Program-made: the position numbers and the translations under genes
Source of the DNA: Flavisphingomonas formosensis
GTDB taxonomy: Bacteria; Pseudomonadota; Alphaproteobacteria; Sphingomonadales; Sphingomonadaceae
Reading direction: 5' to 3'
Assembly (NCBI RefSeq): GCF_009755815.1
Contig: NZ_WRPK01000014.1
Location: forward strand, 1-64,000
Length of the DNA stretch: 64,000 bases
Part shown: positions 52,392-64,000 of the stretch, piece by piece
Layout: every line of letters starts with the position of its first letter
Numbering within the stretch: position 1 is the first letter of the stretch
The notes under the pieces: model-generated
Told to the model about the DNA's origin: nothing
Seen by the model: only the letters and a program-made list of their open reading frames with translations
Databases searched by the model: none

Positions 52392-52841
52392 TCAGTTCAG
52401 CCGTTCCACCAGCAACGTCGTTCCCGTCGCGCCGGTGACGCGCACGCGCGTGCCCTCCGGCATGTCGGGGCCTTCGGCATTCCACACGCCGTCACCCACT
52501 TTCACGCGGCCCTCGCCGCCCTCGATCGCGGCGACGACCAGCACCGTCTGTCCGATCAGCCGCGCCGCACGGTCGTTGAGCAGCGGGTCGCCGGTCGGAC
52601 CCGGATTGGCCAGGAACCAGCGCCGCGCGGCATAGACCGCGGCGATCGCTATGACCGCGAACAAGGCGAATTGAGCCTCGATCGGGATGCCGAAAGCCAG
52701 CGTTACGGTGCCCGTCACCAGCGCGGCGACGCCCAGCCAGATGAGGAAGAAGCCGGGCGCGATCACCTCGGCGATGCCGAGCAGCACCCCGGCGGTCAGC
52801 CAGCACCATTGCGGATCGATCGCGATCCCGTCGATCGTCAT
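52392..52841 (-). CDS. NfeD-family membrane protein
   Basis: A 149-residue protein with two to three hydrophobic segments followed by an OB-fold NfeD domain (GRVKVGDGVWNAEGPDMPEGTRVRVTG). It overlaps the SPFH gene by 4 bases; SPFH and NfeD proteins form a conserved pair that organises membrane microdomains. Confidence 0.9.
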   Translation of the reverse strand: MTIDGIAIDPQWCWLTAGVLLGIAEVIAPGFFLIWLGVAALVTGTVTLAFGIPIEAQFALFAVIAIAAVYAARRWFLANPGPTGDPLLNDRAARLIGQTVLVVAAIEGGEGRVKVGDGVWNAEGPDMPEGTRVRVTGATGTTLLVERLN

Positions 52842-53812
52842 GATCCGGCCTGCTCGAACGGACCAGGCCGGCGCGGCGCCGGTCGCGGTGAGGAAGGTGG
52901 ATTGCCGGAGCCGCCGAGCGCGTCCTTTGCCAGTTCGCCGATGCCGCCTAGCGTGCCGATGAGCTGCGTCGCCTCCACTGGGAAGAGGATCGTCTTGGCG
53001 TTGGGCGAGGTAGCGAACTGGCTCACCGCTTCGACATATTTCTGCGCGATGAAATAGTTGATCGCCTGGGCGTTGCCGTTGGCGATCGCCTCGGACACGA
53101 GCCGGGTCGCGGTCGCCTCTGCCTGCGCGGCGCGTTCCCGCGCTTCGGCATCGCGGAAGGCGGCTTCGCGACGCCCTTCGGCCTCCAGTATCTGCGCCTG
53201 CTTCTGGCCCTCGGCGCGGTTGATCTCATTCTGCCGCGCGCCTTCCGATTCGAGGATCGAAGCGCGCTTCTCGCGCTCTGCCTTCATCTGGCGGGTCATG
53301 GCGTTGACGATGTCCGCCGGCGGCCGGATGTCCTTGAGCTCGACGCGGGTGATCTTGACGCCCCATGCCTCGGTCGCGTGATCGACCACGGCAAGCAGCC
53401 GGGCGTTGATTTCGTCGCGCTTGCTCAGCGTCTCGTCGAGGTCCATCCCGCCCATCACGGTGCGCAGGTTGGTCGTCGAAAGCTGCATGATCGCGATGTA
53501 GAGATCGCTCACCTCATAGGCGGCCTTGGCGGCATCGAGCACCTGGAAGAAGACGACGCCGTCAACCGCGACCATGGCGTTGTCCTTGGTGATGATCTCC
53601 TGGCCCGGAATGTCGAGCACCTGCTCCATCATGTTGATGCGGCGCCCGACGCGATAGAAGAAGGGTGTGTAGAAATTGAAGCCGGGATGCGCGACGCCGG
53701 TGAATTTTCCGAACCGCTCGATCGTATATTGATAGCCTTGGCGCACCACGGTGACGCCGGAGAACACGAAGGCGACGGCAAGCACCGTCACGAAGATGAA
53801 GAAATAACCCAT
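52838..53812 (-). CDS. SPFH-domain protein (stomatin/QmcA-like)
   Basis: A 324-residue protein. One N-terminal membrane segment, SPFH domain (VVRQGYQYTIERFGKFTGVAHPGFNF; FFQVLDAAKAAYEV), a long coiled-coil rich in Glu/Ala (ILESEGARQNEINRAEGQKQAQILEAEGRREAAF), and a Pro-rich tail. QmcA and similar proteins associate with FtsH and lipid microdomains. Paired with nfeD downstream. Confidence 0.92.
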   Translation of the reverse strand: MGYFFIFVTVLAVAFVFSGVTVVRQGYQYTIERFGKFTGVAHPGFNFYTPFFYRVGRRINMMEQVLDIPGQEIITKDNAMVAVDGVVFFQVLDAAKAAYEVSDLYIAIMQLSTTNLRTVMGGMDLDETLSKRDEINARLLAVVDHATEAWGVKITRVELKDIRPPADIVNAMTRQMKAEREKRASILESEGARQNEINRAEGQKQAQILEAEGRREAAFRDAEARERAAQAEATATRLVSEAIANGNAQAINYFIAQKYVEAVSQFATSPNAKTILFPVEATQLIGTLGGIGELAKDALGGSGNPPSSPRPAPRRPGPFEQAGS

Positions 53813-54030
53813 GGGCCTCGCGCCTCTCCTCTGGTCTGCCCGCGATCATGCGCCTCATGGAGCGTGCCGCAAGCCGGAATCGGTACATCCTCCATGGAAC
53901 AAGAATGGCCACGGGGGTGCGCAACGCTCCGGCCTGATGCCGCAAGGCGGCGATTGCCCCACCATTCGGTTACGCTATGCAGCCTGGAGCCGGCGCGTGC
54001 CGGCGAACGGAAGAGAACAGGAGGGCGTCG

Positions 54031-56573
<2,543 letters not shown>

Positions 56574-56624
56574 GTGGAGAACCGCCCGTTCTGCGACGGG
56601 GTCGCGAACGGGCGGATCGAGCGG

Positions 56625-57455
56625 ATGAACAGGGCGGCGAGAATCGCGGCGGCGGAGGAAACGCTCCGCATCGTCGAGACGGGCTGCTATCGTGCGGCTG
56701 ACGACAGCGATATTTCCATCAAGGCGGCAGTCGAGCGCGCCGTCGCCGGAACACGTCTGTATCGAGGCGAGGATTTTCCGCTCCGGATCGAGCCAATCGT
56801 CACGGTTGCCAATTGCTTGATCGAATTGACCGGCGAAACCAGTCTGGCGGCGGCGCAGCGCCTCACCGGCGCGCAGGAGGATGCGGATATATGTATCCTT
56901 AACTTCGCCTCGGCCCGAAATCCGGGCGGCGGCTTTCTGAACGGCGCACAGGCGCAGGAGGAATCGCTCGCTCGTTCGTCGGCGCTTTATCCCTGTCTCG
57001 TCAGCCAATTCGACTATTATGCGCATAATCGCGCCCAGCCGTCCTGCCTCTATTCGGACTGGATGATCCACGCCCCGGCCGTCCCCGTGTTCAGGGACGA
57101 TGCGGGGGAATTGCTGCTATCGCCTTATCATGCGGCCTTCATTACCGCTCCCGCCGTCAATGCCGGTGCGGTTCGCCAGAACGAGCCGGACGCGGTCCCG
57201 CGGATCGACGCGGTCAATCGCGAACGAGCGCGCAAGCTGCTGTGGCTCGCCAACCGCCACCGCCATCGCGACCTGATCCTCGGTGCCTGGGGATGTGGCG
57301 TCTTCCGGAATGATCCCAATAAGATTGCCGGGCTTTTTGAGGATCTGTTGAAGGGCGAATTCGCAAATTGCTTCGCCCGCGTGACCATGGCCGTGTTCGA
57401 TCGTACCGCCGATCGGGCTGTCTATGGAGCCTTTGCAAAGCGGTTCGGTTCGTGA
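56625..57455 (+). CDS. Bacterial-type poly(ADP-ribose) glycohydrolase-like (TIGR02452 family)
   Basis: A 276-residue macrodomain-type protein. The PARG signature is present: NPGGGFLNGAQAQEESLAR, with GGG at 101-103 and the catalytic pair QEE at 111-113. Residues AFITAPAVNAGAV and LILGAWGCGVFRNDP complete the fold. Such proteins remove ADP-ribose chains or mono-ADP-ribose from targets. The start at 56625 (MNRAARIAAAEETL) matches the family; a GTG right after the guaB stop is an alternative. Overlaps the RsmB-like gene by 4 bases. Confidence 0.88.
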   Translation: MNRAARIAAAEETLRIVETGCYRAADDSDISIKAAVERAVAGTRLYRGEDFPLRIEPIVTVANCLIELTGETSLAAAQRLTGAQEDADICILNFASARNPGGGFLNGAQAQEESLARSSALYPCLVSQFDYYAHNRAQPSCLYSDWMIHAPAVPVFRDDAGELLLSPYHAAFITAPAVNAGAVRQNEPDAVPRIDAVNRERARKLLWLANRHRHRDLILGAWGCGVFRNDPNKIAGLFEDLLKGEFANCFARVTMAVFDRTADRAVYGAFAKRFGS

Positions 57456-58633
57456 CGCCCGGCGCGCGCGTCCAGGCCGCGATCGATCTGCTGGACGGCA
57501 TCATCGCCGGTGCGCGCGATCAGGGTGCGGCTGCCGATACGCTGATCGCGCGCTATTTCGCCGAACGCCGCTACGCGGGATCGAAGGATCGGCGTGCGGT
57601 GCGCGATCTCGTCTATGCCGCGATCCGCCGGGCTGGGGAGCGGCCGGTGTCCGGACGCGCCGCGATGATCGGTCTCGCGGCCGGCGATCCGCCGTTGACT
57701 GCACTGTTCGACGGGTCGCGTCACGCTCCGGCGCCGATCGATCCGGGCGAAGCCGTGGCCGCGGCGGGCGTGGCGCCGGCTTGGCTGGAGGAGAAGCTCC
57801 GCGCGGCCATCGGCGCGGAGGAGCTGCCGGCGCTGCTCGATCGCGCGCCGCTGGACCTTCGCGTCAACCGGCTACGCGGGGATCGCGCCGCGGCTCTCGC
57901 GCTGCTGCCTGATGCGGTTGCCACGCCGCATGCGCCGGATGGTCTGCGCCTGCCCGAGGGGTTTCGGGTCGAAGCGACCGATGCCTGGCGGCAAGGCCTC
58001 GTCGAGGTGCAGGACGAAGGCAGCCAGTTGCTTGCGCATGCCTGCGGTGCAAAGCCGGGTATGACCGTGATCGATCTTTGCGCGGGCGCCGGCGGTAAGA
58101 CGCTGGCGCTGGCGGCCGACATGGCCGATCGCGGCCGATTGATCGCGAGCGACGCCGATGCCGCACGGCTTGGCCGGCTGGCGCCGCGTGCCGATCGGGC
58201 CGGGGTGACGATCGTCGAGCGCCGCTTGCTCGATCATGGCCGCGAAGAGGCCGCGCTTACCGATTTGCGGGCCGTAGCGGATATCGTGCTGGTCGATGCG
58301 CCCTGTTCTGGCACCGGGACCTGGCGTCGCAATCCAGAAGCGCGTTGGCGGCTGTCGCCGGCGCGGCTCGAGCGTCTGGTGAGCCTTCAGGCACGATTGT
58401 TCGATCTCGCGGCGAAACTGGTCCGGCCGGGCGGCGCACTGGTCTATGCGGTATGCTCGCTGCTGCCGGATGAGGGGGAGGAGCAGGTGCGGGCGTTTCT
58501 CGTGCGCCATCCCGGCTGGGCGATCGAGGCCGACGGGCTCGCCGCAGGCCGTGAGCTTGGCGCCGGACGGGTGCTCACGCCGGCAAGGGACCATACCGAC
58601 GGCTTTTTCGTCGCGAGACTGCGCGCAGCGTGA
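57452..58633 (+). CDS. RsmB/NOP-family RNA m5C methyltransferase
   Basis: A 393-residue protein with a GTG start that overlaps the PARG-like stop (GTGA). N-terminal NusB-like helical region ([22 protein letters not shown]), then the methyltransferase domain with [18 protein letters not shown] and two catalytic cysteines in [14 protein letters not shown] and [15 protein letters not shown]. It methylates cytosine in rRNA or tRNA; RsmB targets C967 of 16S rRNA. Confidence 0.9.
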   Translation: MTPGARVQAAIDLLDGIIAGARDQGAAADTLIARYFAERRYAGSKDRRAVRDLVYAAIRRAGERPVSGRAAMIGLAAGDPPLTALFDGSRHAPAPIDPGEAVAAAGVAPAWLEEKLRAAIGAEELPALLDRAPLDLRVNRLRGDRAAALALLPDAVATPHAPDGLRLPEGFRVEATDAWRQGLVEVQDEGSQLLAHACGAKPGMTVIDLCAGAGGKTLALAADMADRGRLIASDADAARLGRLAPRADRAGVTIVERRLLDHGREEAALTDLRAVADIVLVDAPCSGTGTWRRNPEARWRLSPARLERLVSLQARLFDLAAKLVRPGGALVYAVCSLLPDEGEEQVRAFLVRHPGWAIEADGLAAGRELGAGRVLTPARDHTDGFFVARLRAA

Positions 58634-58668
58634 TAGTAAGCGGTCAGGAGTCCGTCCTGGAGAAGTTG

Positions 58669-59199
58669 ATGCGTTTCTCGCCGACCGCCATTGCCCTTGC
58701 TCTCTCTCTCGCTGCCGTGTCCAGCGTCGGACAAAGCCAGAAGCCCGACGATCAGATCAATCCACGTTCGATCGAGTTGTTGCAGCAGGCGGAAACGGCA
58801 CGCCGGGCCGGCAATCTCGCAAATGCCGAGGACCTGCTTGAAACCGCGCTGGCGGTGGATCCGCGCAACCGCGCGGCATTCATCGCCATGGGCAAGGTGG
58901 CGCAGGCGCAGCAACTGCCCGGCAAGGCGATACGTTTCTACCGCGAGGCGCTTGCGCTCGAACCCAACGATACCGCGGCGCTCGCCGGGCAGGGCGAGGC
59001 GATGGTGCAGCGCGGTGCGATGACGCGGGCCCAGGCCAATCTCGCGCGCATCCGTGGCATCTGCAAAACCGAATGTGCCCCGGCGACCACGCTTGCCGCG
59101 GCGATCGCGAAGGGGCCGCCCGCGGCCGTCATGACGGCTCAGGCGGCCACGACCGTTCCGCCCAAGGGCGAGGAAGAGAAAGCGGCGCCTCAGCCCTGA
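58669..59199 (+). CDS. Exported TPR-repeat protein
   Basis: A 176-residue protein. Signal peptide ([21 protein letters not shown]), then two or three tetratricopeptide repeats ([63 protein letters not shown]), and an Ala/Pro/Glu-rich tail ending EEEKAAPQP. Likely a periplasmic scaffold. ATG 58669 has GGAGAAG upstream. Confidence 0.85.
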   Translation: MRFSPTAIALALSLAAVSSVGQSQKPDDQINPRSIELLQQAETARRAGNLANAEDLLETALAVDPRNRAAFIAMGKVAQAQQLPGKAIRFYREALALEPNDTAALAGQGEAMVQRGAMTRAQANLARIRGICKTECAPATTLAAAIAKGPPAAVMTAQAATTVPPKGEEEKAAPQP

Positions 59200-59240
59200 T
59201 CGGGAGGCGGGGCAGGCTGTCTTTGGGAGTCGATCCCGAC

Positions 59241-60068
59241 CTACATCGCCCGGGCGATCTGGACGAACTCATCCACCGACAGCGTTTCCGCCCGGCGGGC
59301 GGAATCGATACCGACCGCCTCCAGGGCTGTGAGCGCGCCGGGTAGCGCTTTCAGGCTCTGGCGCAGCATCTTGCGCCGCTGGCCGAAAGCGGCGCCGGTC
59401 AGTGCCTCGATCGTTCGCACCTCGACGCCGTCCGGTTGCGAGGCGGGTGTGATGTGGACCACCGCCGACATCACCTTGGGAGGCGGCACGAAGGCGGAGC
59501 GATGGACGCTCATCGCGATCCGCGCCTGGCTGCGCCACTGCGCGAGAACGGCGAGGCGCCCATAGGCGCCGGATCCCGGCCTGGCGACGATCCGCTCTGC
59601 CACTTCCTTCTGGAACATCAGCGTGAGCGAACGCCACCATGGCGGCCAGCTTCCGCCGGTCAACCAGCGCACGAGCAACGCCGTGCCGACATTATAGGGG
59701 AGATTGGCGACGATATGGGCGCCGGCTCCTGCTTCGGCGGCCTCGTCCACCTCCATAGCATCGCCGGAAATGACACGCAGCCGTCCATCGGCGGCCGCGC
59801 TCAGTTCGGCAAGGGCAGGCAGGCAGCGTTCGTCTCGCTCGACGGCGACGACGCGGGCGCCGGCCCCAAGCAGAGCGCGGGTGAGACCGCCGGGTCCAGG
59901 ACCGACCTCGTAGACGGCTTCGCCGTCGAGCGGGCCGGGAATGCGTGCGATCCGGTCGAGCAATTGCCCGTCGAGCAGGAAATTCTGCCCGAGGGCCTTG
60001 CTCGCGGCCAGGCCGTGACGCGCAATGACGTCCCGAAGCGGCGGCAGCGCGCCGAGCGAGTCGGTCAT
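59241..60068 (-). CDS. rsmA: 16S rRNA dimethyladenosine transferase (KsgA)
   Basis: A 275-residue SAM enzyme that dimethylates two adjacent adenosines near the 3' end of 16S rRNA. Motifs: [34 protein letters not shown], and the catalytic NLPYNVGT. Overlaps pdxA by 4 bases; the order lptD-surA-pdxA-rsmA is widespread in proteobacteria. Confidence 0.96.
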   Translation of the reverse strand: MTDSLGALPPLRDVIARHGLAASKALGQNFLLDGQLLDRIARIPGPLDGEAVYEVGPGPGGLTRALLGAGARVVAVERDERCLPALAELSAAADGRLRVISGDAMEVDEAAEAGAGAHIVANLPYNVGTALLVRWLTGGSWPPWWRSLTLMFQKEVAERIVARPGSGAYGRLAVLAQWRSQARIAMSVHRSAFVPPPKVMSAVVHITPASQPDGVEVRTIEALTGAAFGQRRKMLRQSLKALPGALTALEAVGIDSARRAETLSVDEFVQIARAM

Positions 60069-61063
60069 CCCTCCAGCGCGCGGAACACCGCGCATTCGCC
60101 TGCCATGGCGATCGCGGCGATCATCGCCCCCGGTTCGGCGCGATCCTGTCCGGCGATCGGGAAGGCGGTGCCGTGATCGGGCGCGGTGCGCACGATCGGC
60201 AGGCCCAGCGTCATGTTCACGCCTTCATCGAAATGCAGCGTCTTGAGCGGGATGAGCGCCTGATCGTGATACAGGCAGATGGCGGCATCGTAGGTCGCGC
60301 GGGCCCGGGGATGAAACATCGTGTCGGCGGCGAGCGGCCCCACCACGTCTATTCCTTCCTCCCGCGCCAGTTCGATCGCCGGCGTGATGACCTCGATCTC
60401 CTCGCGGCCGAGCGCGCCCTGCTCTCCGGCGTGCGGGTTGATGCCGGCCACTGCGAGGCGGGGCGAGGCGATGCCGAAGTTGCGACGTAGGCCGCGATCG
60501 GTGGTGCGGATCTTGGCGAGGAGCAGATCGACGCTGATCAGGTCGGGCACCTCGCGCAGCGCGACATGGGTAGTCACCGGCACGGCCCGCAATGTCGGCC
60601 CCGCCAGCATCATCGCCACATTCTCGCGCGAGATGCCGCAGCGTTCGGCGATGAACTCGGTCTGGCCGGCGTGGTTGAAACCGATCGCATAAAGCTGCGC
60701 CTTGCTCACCGGACCCGTCACCAGCGCTCCGGCGACGCCGGAGCGGGCGAGGCCCGCAGCGAGTTCCAGCGAATCGAGCGAACAGCGTGCGCCGGGCATG
60801 TTCGGCTCGCCGGGAATGATCGCGGCGGCATCGTCCACCTCGAAGATCGGCAGTGCCTCGCCAAAAAGTGTCTCGGCATCGGCCGGATCGGAAATGCGGA
60901 TGATCGGGCCCTGCCATACGGCCTGGATCGACCGTGTGGCCCCGACGGCAAAGAACGGTGGCAGCTTGGCCGCGAGGCGTTGTTCCCAAGCCTTGGCGAC
61001 GATCTCCGGTCCGATGCCGGCCGGATCCCCGAGCGAAACCGCAAGCGGGCTCACACGGCCCAT
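60065..61063 (-). CDS. pdxA: 4-Hydroxythreonine-4-phosphate dehydrogenase
   Basis: A 332-residue zinc-dependent NAD enzyme of pyridoxal phosphate synthesis. Metal and substrate residues occur in [22 protein letters not shown] and [23 protein letters not shown]. The start ([21 protein letters not shown]) matches the family. In operon with surA upstream and rsmA downstream. Confidence 0.95.
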   Translation of the reverse strand: MGRVSPLAVSLGDPAGIGPEIVAKAWEQRLAAKLPPFFAVGATRSIQAVWQGPIIRISDPADAETLFGEALPIFEVDDAAAIIPGEPNMPGARCSLDSLELAAGLARSGVAGALVTGPVSKAQLYAIGFNHAGQTEFIAERCGISRENVAMMLAGPTLRAVPVTTHVALREVPDLISVDLLLAKIRTTDRGLRRNFGIASPRLAVAGINPHAGEQGALGREEIEVITPAIELAREEGIDVVGPLAADTMFHPRARATYDAAICLYHDQALIPLKTLHFDEGVNMTLGLPIVRTAPDHGTAFPIAGQDRAEPGAMIAAIAMAGECAVFRALEG

Positions 61064-61070
61064 GGCATGC

Positions 61071-62432
61071 TCATCGATAATCGACCACCGCGTCGCGCCG
61101 CAGGTCGCGCAGATAGCGCTGCGCACGGCGGTTCACGCGCTCTTCCTGCATCTGGTTGTAAATCTGGTCGTAGGACGGACCGTCCGACACCTGCGGATCG
61201 TCACGTCCGCACAGCACGAGCGAGCGGATGCCCTCCTGCAGCGATCCGAACGGCTGGGTTGCCTGGCCGATCGACAGATTGACCAGCATCGTCTGTAGCG
61301 CCGGCGGCAGATCGCGCACCTTCACCTGATCGCTTTGCACCACCTCGGCACCGATCTGCGAGGCGACCTCCTCGACCTTGCCGCAGCCCTGGATGCCCTG
61401 CACGGCCTTGGCGAACGCTTCCACCTTGGGGGCCGCCGTCGTCTGGGTGAGGTTGGGCGGGAAGGTGATCGAGATCTGCTTGAGGCTCAGCACCGCGTCG
61501 CGCGCGTCGGAGGTGAGCACCTGACGCTGGTCAACAAGTGCGATGACGGAGTAGCCGCCTGGTACGCTGATCGGATCGCTGATCTGGCCGTTGGTAAGAG
61601 TCTGCACGGCCTGGGCCAGCGCTTCGGGAAGCTGCCCTGCGCGCACCCAGCCGAGATCGCCGCCGACCGCGGCGGTCGATGCTTCGGAATATTGCCGTGC
61701 ATAGGCGACGAAGGAGCCGCCCTTGCGGACCTGGTCGACGATGCGCTGGGCATTGGCGAGCACCTGCGCCTGGGTGTCCGGCGTCGCCGACAGATAGATT
61801 TCAGCGACGTGATATTCATGCGCGCCCTTGGAGGCATTGAGGCGGTCGATCACCGCCTTCACCTCTTCCTCGCTGACCGAAACGAAGGGCTCGACGCGCC
61901 GGCGCAACAGGCGATTCCACGAAAGTTCGCCTTCGATCTGGCGCTTGATCGAGGCTTCCGACGAGCCCTTCTCGCGCAGATAGGCGGCGAAATCATTGGG
62001 CGTGCGCTTGAAATTGGAAGATACGCGCTCGAACGTCTGCTGGATCTCCTCCTTGGAGATCTTGATGTCGTTAGCGCGCGCTTCCTGGATCTGCAGCGTC
62101 TCGTCGATCAGGTTGCGGAGCACCTGCAGCCGAAGCCGCTCCTTCTCGTCCTCGGGGATCTTGCCGCCATTCGCGGCTACCACCAGCGCCAGGCGCTGAT
62201 CGACGTCCGTGTCGGTGATGATCGTACCGTTTACGATCGCCGTAGCCTTGTGGACGTTCGGATCGCTGTGGCCGAAAACGGTCAGATCCTTCGGCAGGTC
62301 GAGCCCCACCGACGGAGTCGCATCGTCATCGTCGCCGACGCTCTGGGCTATCGCCGTGGTGGCGGCCAGCAGCACGCCAGCCATGACGGCCGCCTTGCCC
62401 AGCCGCGAGATACCCTTCGATTGTACGATCAC
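61071..62432 (-). CDS. surA: Periplasmic chaperone/peptidyl-prolyl isomerase SurA
   Basis: A 453-residue protein. Signal peptide (LGKAAVMAGVLLAATTAIA), N-terminal SurA core (ATAIVNGTIITDTDVDQRLALV, ETLQIQEARANDIKISKEEI), two parvulin domains (HVAEIYLSATPDTQ...VAYARQYSEASTAAVGGDLGWV and a more divergent second), then a C-terminal helix. It escorts outer-membrane proteins such as LptD, encoded upstream. GTG start at 62432 with GGAGCGAGA upstream; no in-frame ATG fits. Confidence 0.94.
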   Translation of the reverse strand: MIVQSKGISRLGKAAVMAGVLLAATTAIAQSVGDDDDATPSVGLDLPKDLTVFGHSDPNVHKATAIVNGTIITDTDVDQRLALVVAANGGKIPEDEKERLRLQVLRNLIDETLQIQEARANDIKISKEEIQQTFERVSSNFKRTPNDFAAYLREKGSSEASIKRQIEGELSWNRLLRRRVEPFVSVSEEEVKAVIDRLNASKGAHEYHVAEIYLSATPDTQAQVLANAQRIVDQVRKGGSFVAYARQYSEASTAAVGGDLGWVRAGQLPEALAQAVQTLTNGQISDPISVPGGYSVIALVDQRQVLTSDARDAVLSLKQISITFPPNLTQTTAAPKVEAFAKAVQGIQGCGKVEEVASQIGAEVVQSDQVKVRDLPPALQTMLVNLSIGQATQPFGSLQEGIRSLVLCGRDDPQVSDGPSYDQIYNQMQEERVNRRAQRYLRDLRRDAVVDYR

Positions 62433-62505
62433 TCTCGCTCCATATGCTCGCGCTGCCCGCGTGCCTGCTGCGGGCTGCCATCCCCCATGTCGGCTGAACG
62501 CACGC

Positions 62506-64000
62506 TTAGCGGCCCAAATTCTTGAATGCCAGACGCAACAGGACCGTGCTTCCTGCCCGGGCGTCACCGGTTTGATCATAGTCGCGCTTCCAGGTCAGCC
62601 CGAATTCGAAACAATCGTCGTCATATTCGACGCCGATGCGATCGCGCACGGGCTGGTAGCCGTCGGCCAGCGACAGCGGATCCTCGCTCTTGCTGGTGAG
62701 GTCGACCACCGTCGATCCGAAGATCGACCAGTGCCGGTTGATCGCTATGCGCGCGCCCACCCGGATTTCCTCATGGTCCTGCAAGTCCTCGATATCGTTC
62801 ACGATATTCCGGTTGAGGCGGAGATAGTCGACCGTGATGTAGGTCTGCTTGCTGCCGATCGTGGCGTCGATTTCGTTCCGCCGCAGCGCCAGCGTATCCT
62901 TGTCGAGCCGGAATCGGTGGCTCAGCTCCAGGAAGTTGCCATAGCGTATCTCGGTACGGCCGACGATGTCCGAGAAGCGATCGGTGAGGCCGGTCCCGAC
63001 CGGGAAGAGCGAGGCCTTGTTGGTCAGGCGATAGCTCTGGCCGATCATCGTGGTGATCGAGAAGCGCGGCCGATCGAAATTCCATTCGAGGCCGTAGGTG
63101 ACCCGGTTGCCATCCTCCCAGCGATCATAGCCAGGGAAGCGATTCAGCGCGAAGATGTTCGAATCGTCGAGGTCGAAGGCGCGCGAATCCTCATTGGGAA
63201 TTTCGAGATTCTTCGTGGGCGGGGCCGCGACCAGCTGGACTCGCGGGGAGAGCACCTGGGTGCCGCCGAACAATTCGCCGACGAACGGCCAGCGCATGTC
63301 CGCGGCGAAGGCGGCGGTGCCGCGGCCTTGCCACCCCGCCATGCCGCGATAAATGTCGACCGAGGTCGAGAGGGTATTGCTGCTATGGTAGACGTCGCCG
63401 CGGCCGAAGGCGGTCAGGGTCAGCTCCTGGCCGAGTGGCGTGATCGTCCGCATATCCCACTCGATGCTGGCAAAGGCGCGTTGCGTGTCCTGTCCGGCTG
63501 TCCGAATGATGCCGAGGCTGTTCGCCTGGATCTGAAGCTGTCCGCCCAGTATCTTCTCCGGAAGGCGTAGCCGATAGTCGATCGCGGGCAAGGCGATCGG
63601 CTGCTTCCCTTGCGAATCCCCCGCGCGAAGCGTCTGCACGTACCAGCCGGCGATCGATAGATAGCTGTCCGCCGTGATCCGCTCAGCATTGACCATCGAG
63701 CGCAGCCGATCGTCATTGCTGATCGAGTAGCGGCGCAGGAACGTGCGGTCGCTCGATAGGCGCAGCACACCGGTCAGCGTCCAGTCGGTACCCAGCTGAA
63801 AGGTGCCATTGGCATCGATATAGCCGCGGATCGAGCGGGTTCCGACCAGGTTGGTCGTGGATTCGCCGATCGTCGTGGCAGGCAGGCGGGTTCCATAGGT
63901 GATCATGCCCCCGACCTGATAGGCGCCATAGGACAGCAGGCTGCGATATTTTGCCTCGAGCGCTGGCAGCACGCCGGTGTAGAGATAGGGCGTGACCGTC
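62506..64000 (-). CDS. lptD: LPS-assembly protein LptD, C-terminal part (5' end beyond window)
   Basis: The minus-strand frame is open to the window edge; the first residues seen are TVTPYLYTGVLPALEAKYRS. About 497 residues of an LptD beta-barrel are visible, with strands such as FSITTMIGQSYRL, AFASIEWDMRTITPLGQEL, and the C-terminal LLRLAFKNLG ending in a aromatic-poor beta signal. It inserts LPS into the outer leaflet with LptE. Upstream of surA, as usual. Confidence 0.93.
   Translation of the reverse strand, partial: TVTPYLYTGVLPALEAKYRSLLSYGAYQVGGMITYGTRLPATTIGESTTNLVGTRSIRGYIDANGTFQLGTDWTLTGVLRLSSDRTFLRRYSISNDDRLRSMVNAERITADSYLSIAGWYVQTLRAGDSQGKQPIALPAIDYRLRLPEKILGGQLQIQANSLGIIRTAGQDTQRAFASIEWDMRTITPLGQELTLTAFGRGDVYHSSNTLSTSVDIYRGMAGWQGRGTAAFAADMRWPFVGELFGGTQVLSPRVQLVAAPPTKNLEIPNEDSRAFDLDDSNIFALNRFPGYDRWEDGNRVTYGLEWNFDRPRFSITTMIGQSYRLTNKASLFPVGTGLTDRFSDIVGRTEIRYGNFLELSHRFRLDKDTLALRRNEIDATIGSKQTYITVDYLRLNRNIVNDIEDLQDHEEIRVGARIAINRHWSIFGSTVVDLTSKSEDPLSLADGYQPVRDRIGVEYDDDCFEFGLTWKRDYDQTGDARAGSTVLLRLAFKNLGR

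Overview
The window reads as a 64 kb piece of a high-GC alphaproteobacterial chromosome, most likely Sphingomonas or a close Sphingomonadaceae relative. Reasons: the gene orders rplM-rpsI, rluD/rpoH and lptD-surA-pdxA-rsmA, the histidine phosphotransferase ChpT, an N-terminally extended ribosomal protein S9, and a GC-rich codon bias that is uniform throughout. Nearly everything is ordinary core chromosome. There is no prophage, integrated plasmid, CRISPR array or tRNA that I can see. The only mobile DNA is the 3' end of an IS630-family element at the extreme left edge, which appears to have cut off the 5' end of a small membrane-protein gene.

Layout. 1-7.6 kb: IS630 scar, glutathione transferase, exported dienelactone-hydrolase-like protein, class A beta-lactamase with a twin-arginine signal, transhydrogenase sthA, an amidohydrolase, an ADP-ribosylglycohydrolase gene broken by a one-base frameshift, and an unrecognised 274-residue protein. 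8-14 kb: rplM-rpsI with terminator, heme A synthase, a MerC-like/Fur-family (probably Zur) pair, mtgA, rpoH with terminator, rluD. 14-20.4 kb: a JAMM metalloprotease gene, then chpT-cheA-cheW-cheY-cheB-cheR, a chemosensory operon with no receptor or motor gene beside it. 20.5-24.5 kb: EamA transporter, AmpD-like amidase, RNase P RNA, a Yip1-type membrane protein, a J-domain protein, a thioredoxin-like ferredoxin and SufE. 24.7-30.2 kb: cysK, two MFS transporters, a Rieske oxygenase and a DUF983 protein. 30.3-37.8 kb: parE; the sulfate-assimilation operon cobA-DUF2849-cysI-DUF934-cysH; astD. 37.9-46.8 kb: selO, alpha/beta hydrolase, glycosyltransferase, a nitronate monooxygenase-like flavoprotein with a cysteine-rich C-terminal part, a SHOCT protein, an amidotransferase, a glycine-zipper lipoprotein, a D-2-hydroxyacid dehydrogenase and an SH3 protein. 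46.8-52.3 kb: a CHASE4-like/GGDEF/EAL protein, divergent from a GNAT, methyltransferase and acyl-CoA ligase run. 52.4-64 kb: NfeD and SPFH pair, M28 peptidase, guaB, a PARG-like protein, an RsmB-family methyltransferase, a TPR protein, then rsmA, pdxA, surA and the 3' part of lptD on the minus strand.

How the genes work together. Sulfate assimilation is well covered: cobA supplies the siroheme precursor, cysH and cysI reduce APS and sulfite, and cysK makes cysteine; SufE then handles cysteine sulfur for Fe-S assembly. ChpT beside cheA suggests a link between the CckA-ChpT-CtrA phosphorelay and chemosensing, and near-consensus CtrA-like half-site pairs lie upstream of cheA, cheY and the GGDEF-EAL/GNAT divergent promoter. 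Envelope biogenesis is represented by lptD, surA, mtgA and the AmpD-like amidase. Two enzymes that remove ADP-ribose are present, one apparently broken. I did not find a clearly new multi-gene system. The best leads are the GNAT/methyltransferase/ligase run, the Cys-rich flavoprotein, and the possible CtrA wiring. All calls are from reading motifs and gene order; no database search was possible.
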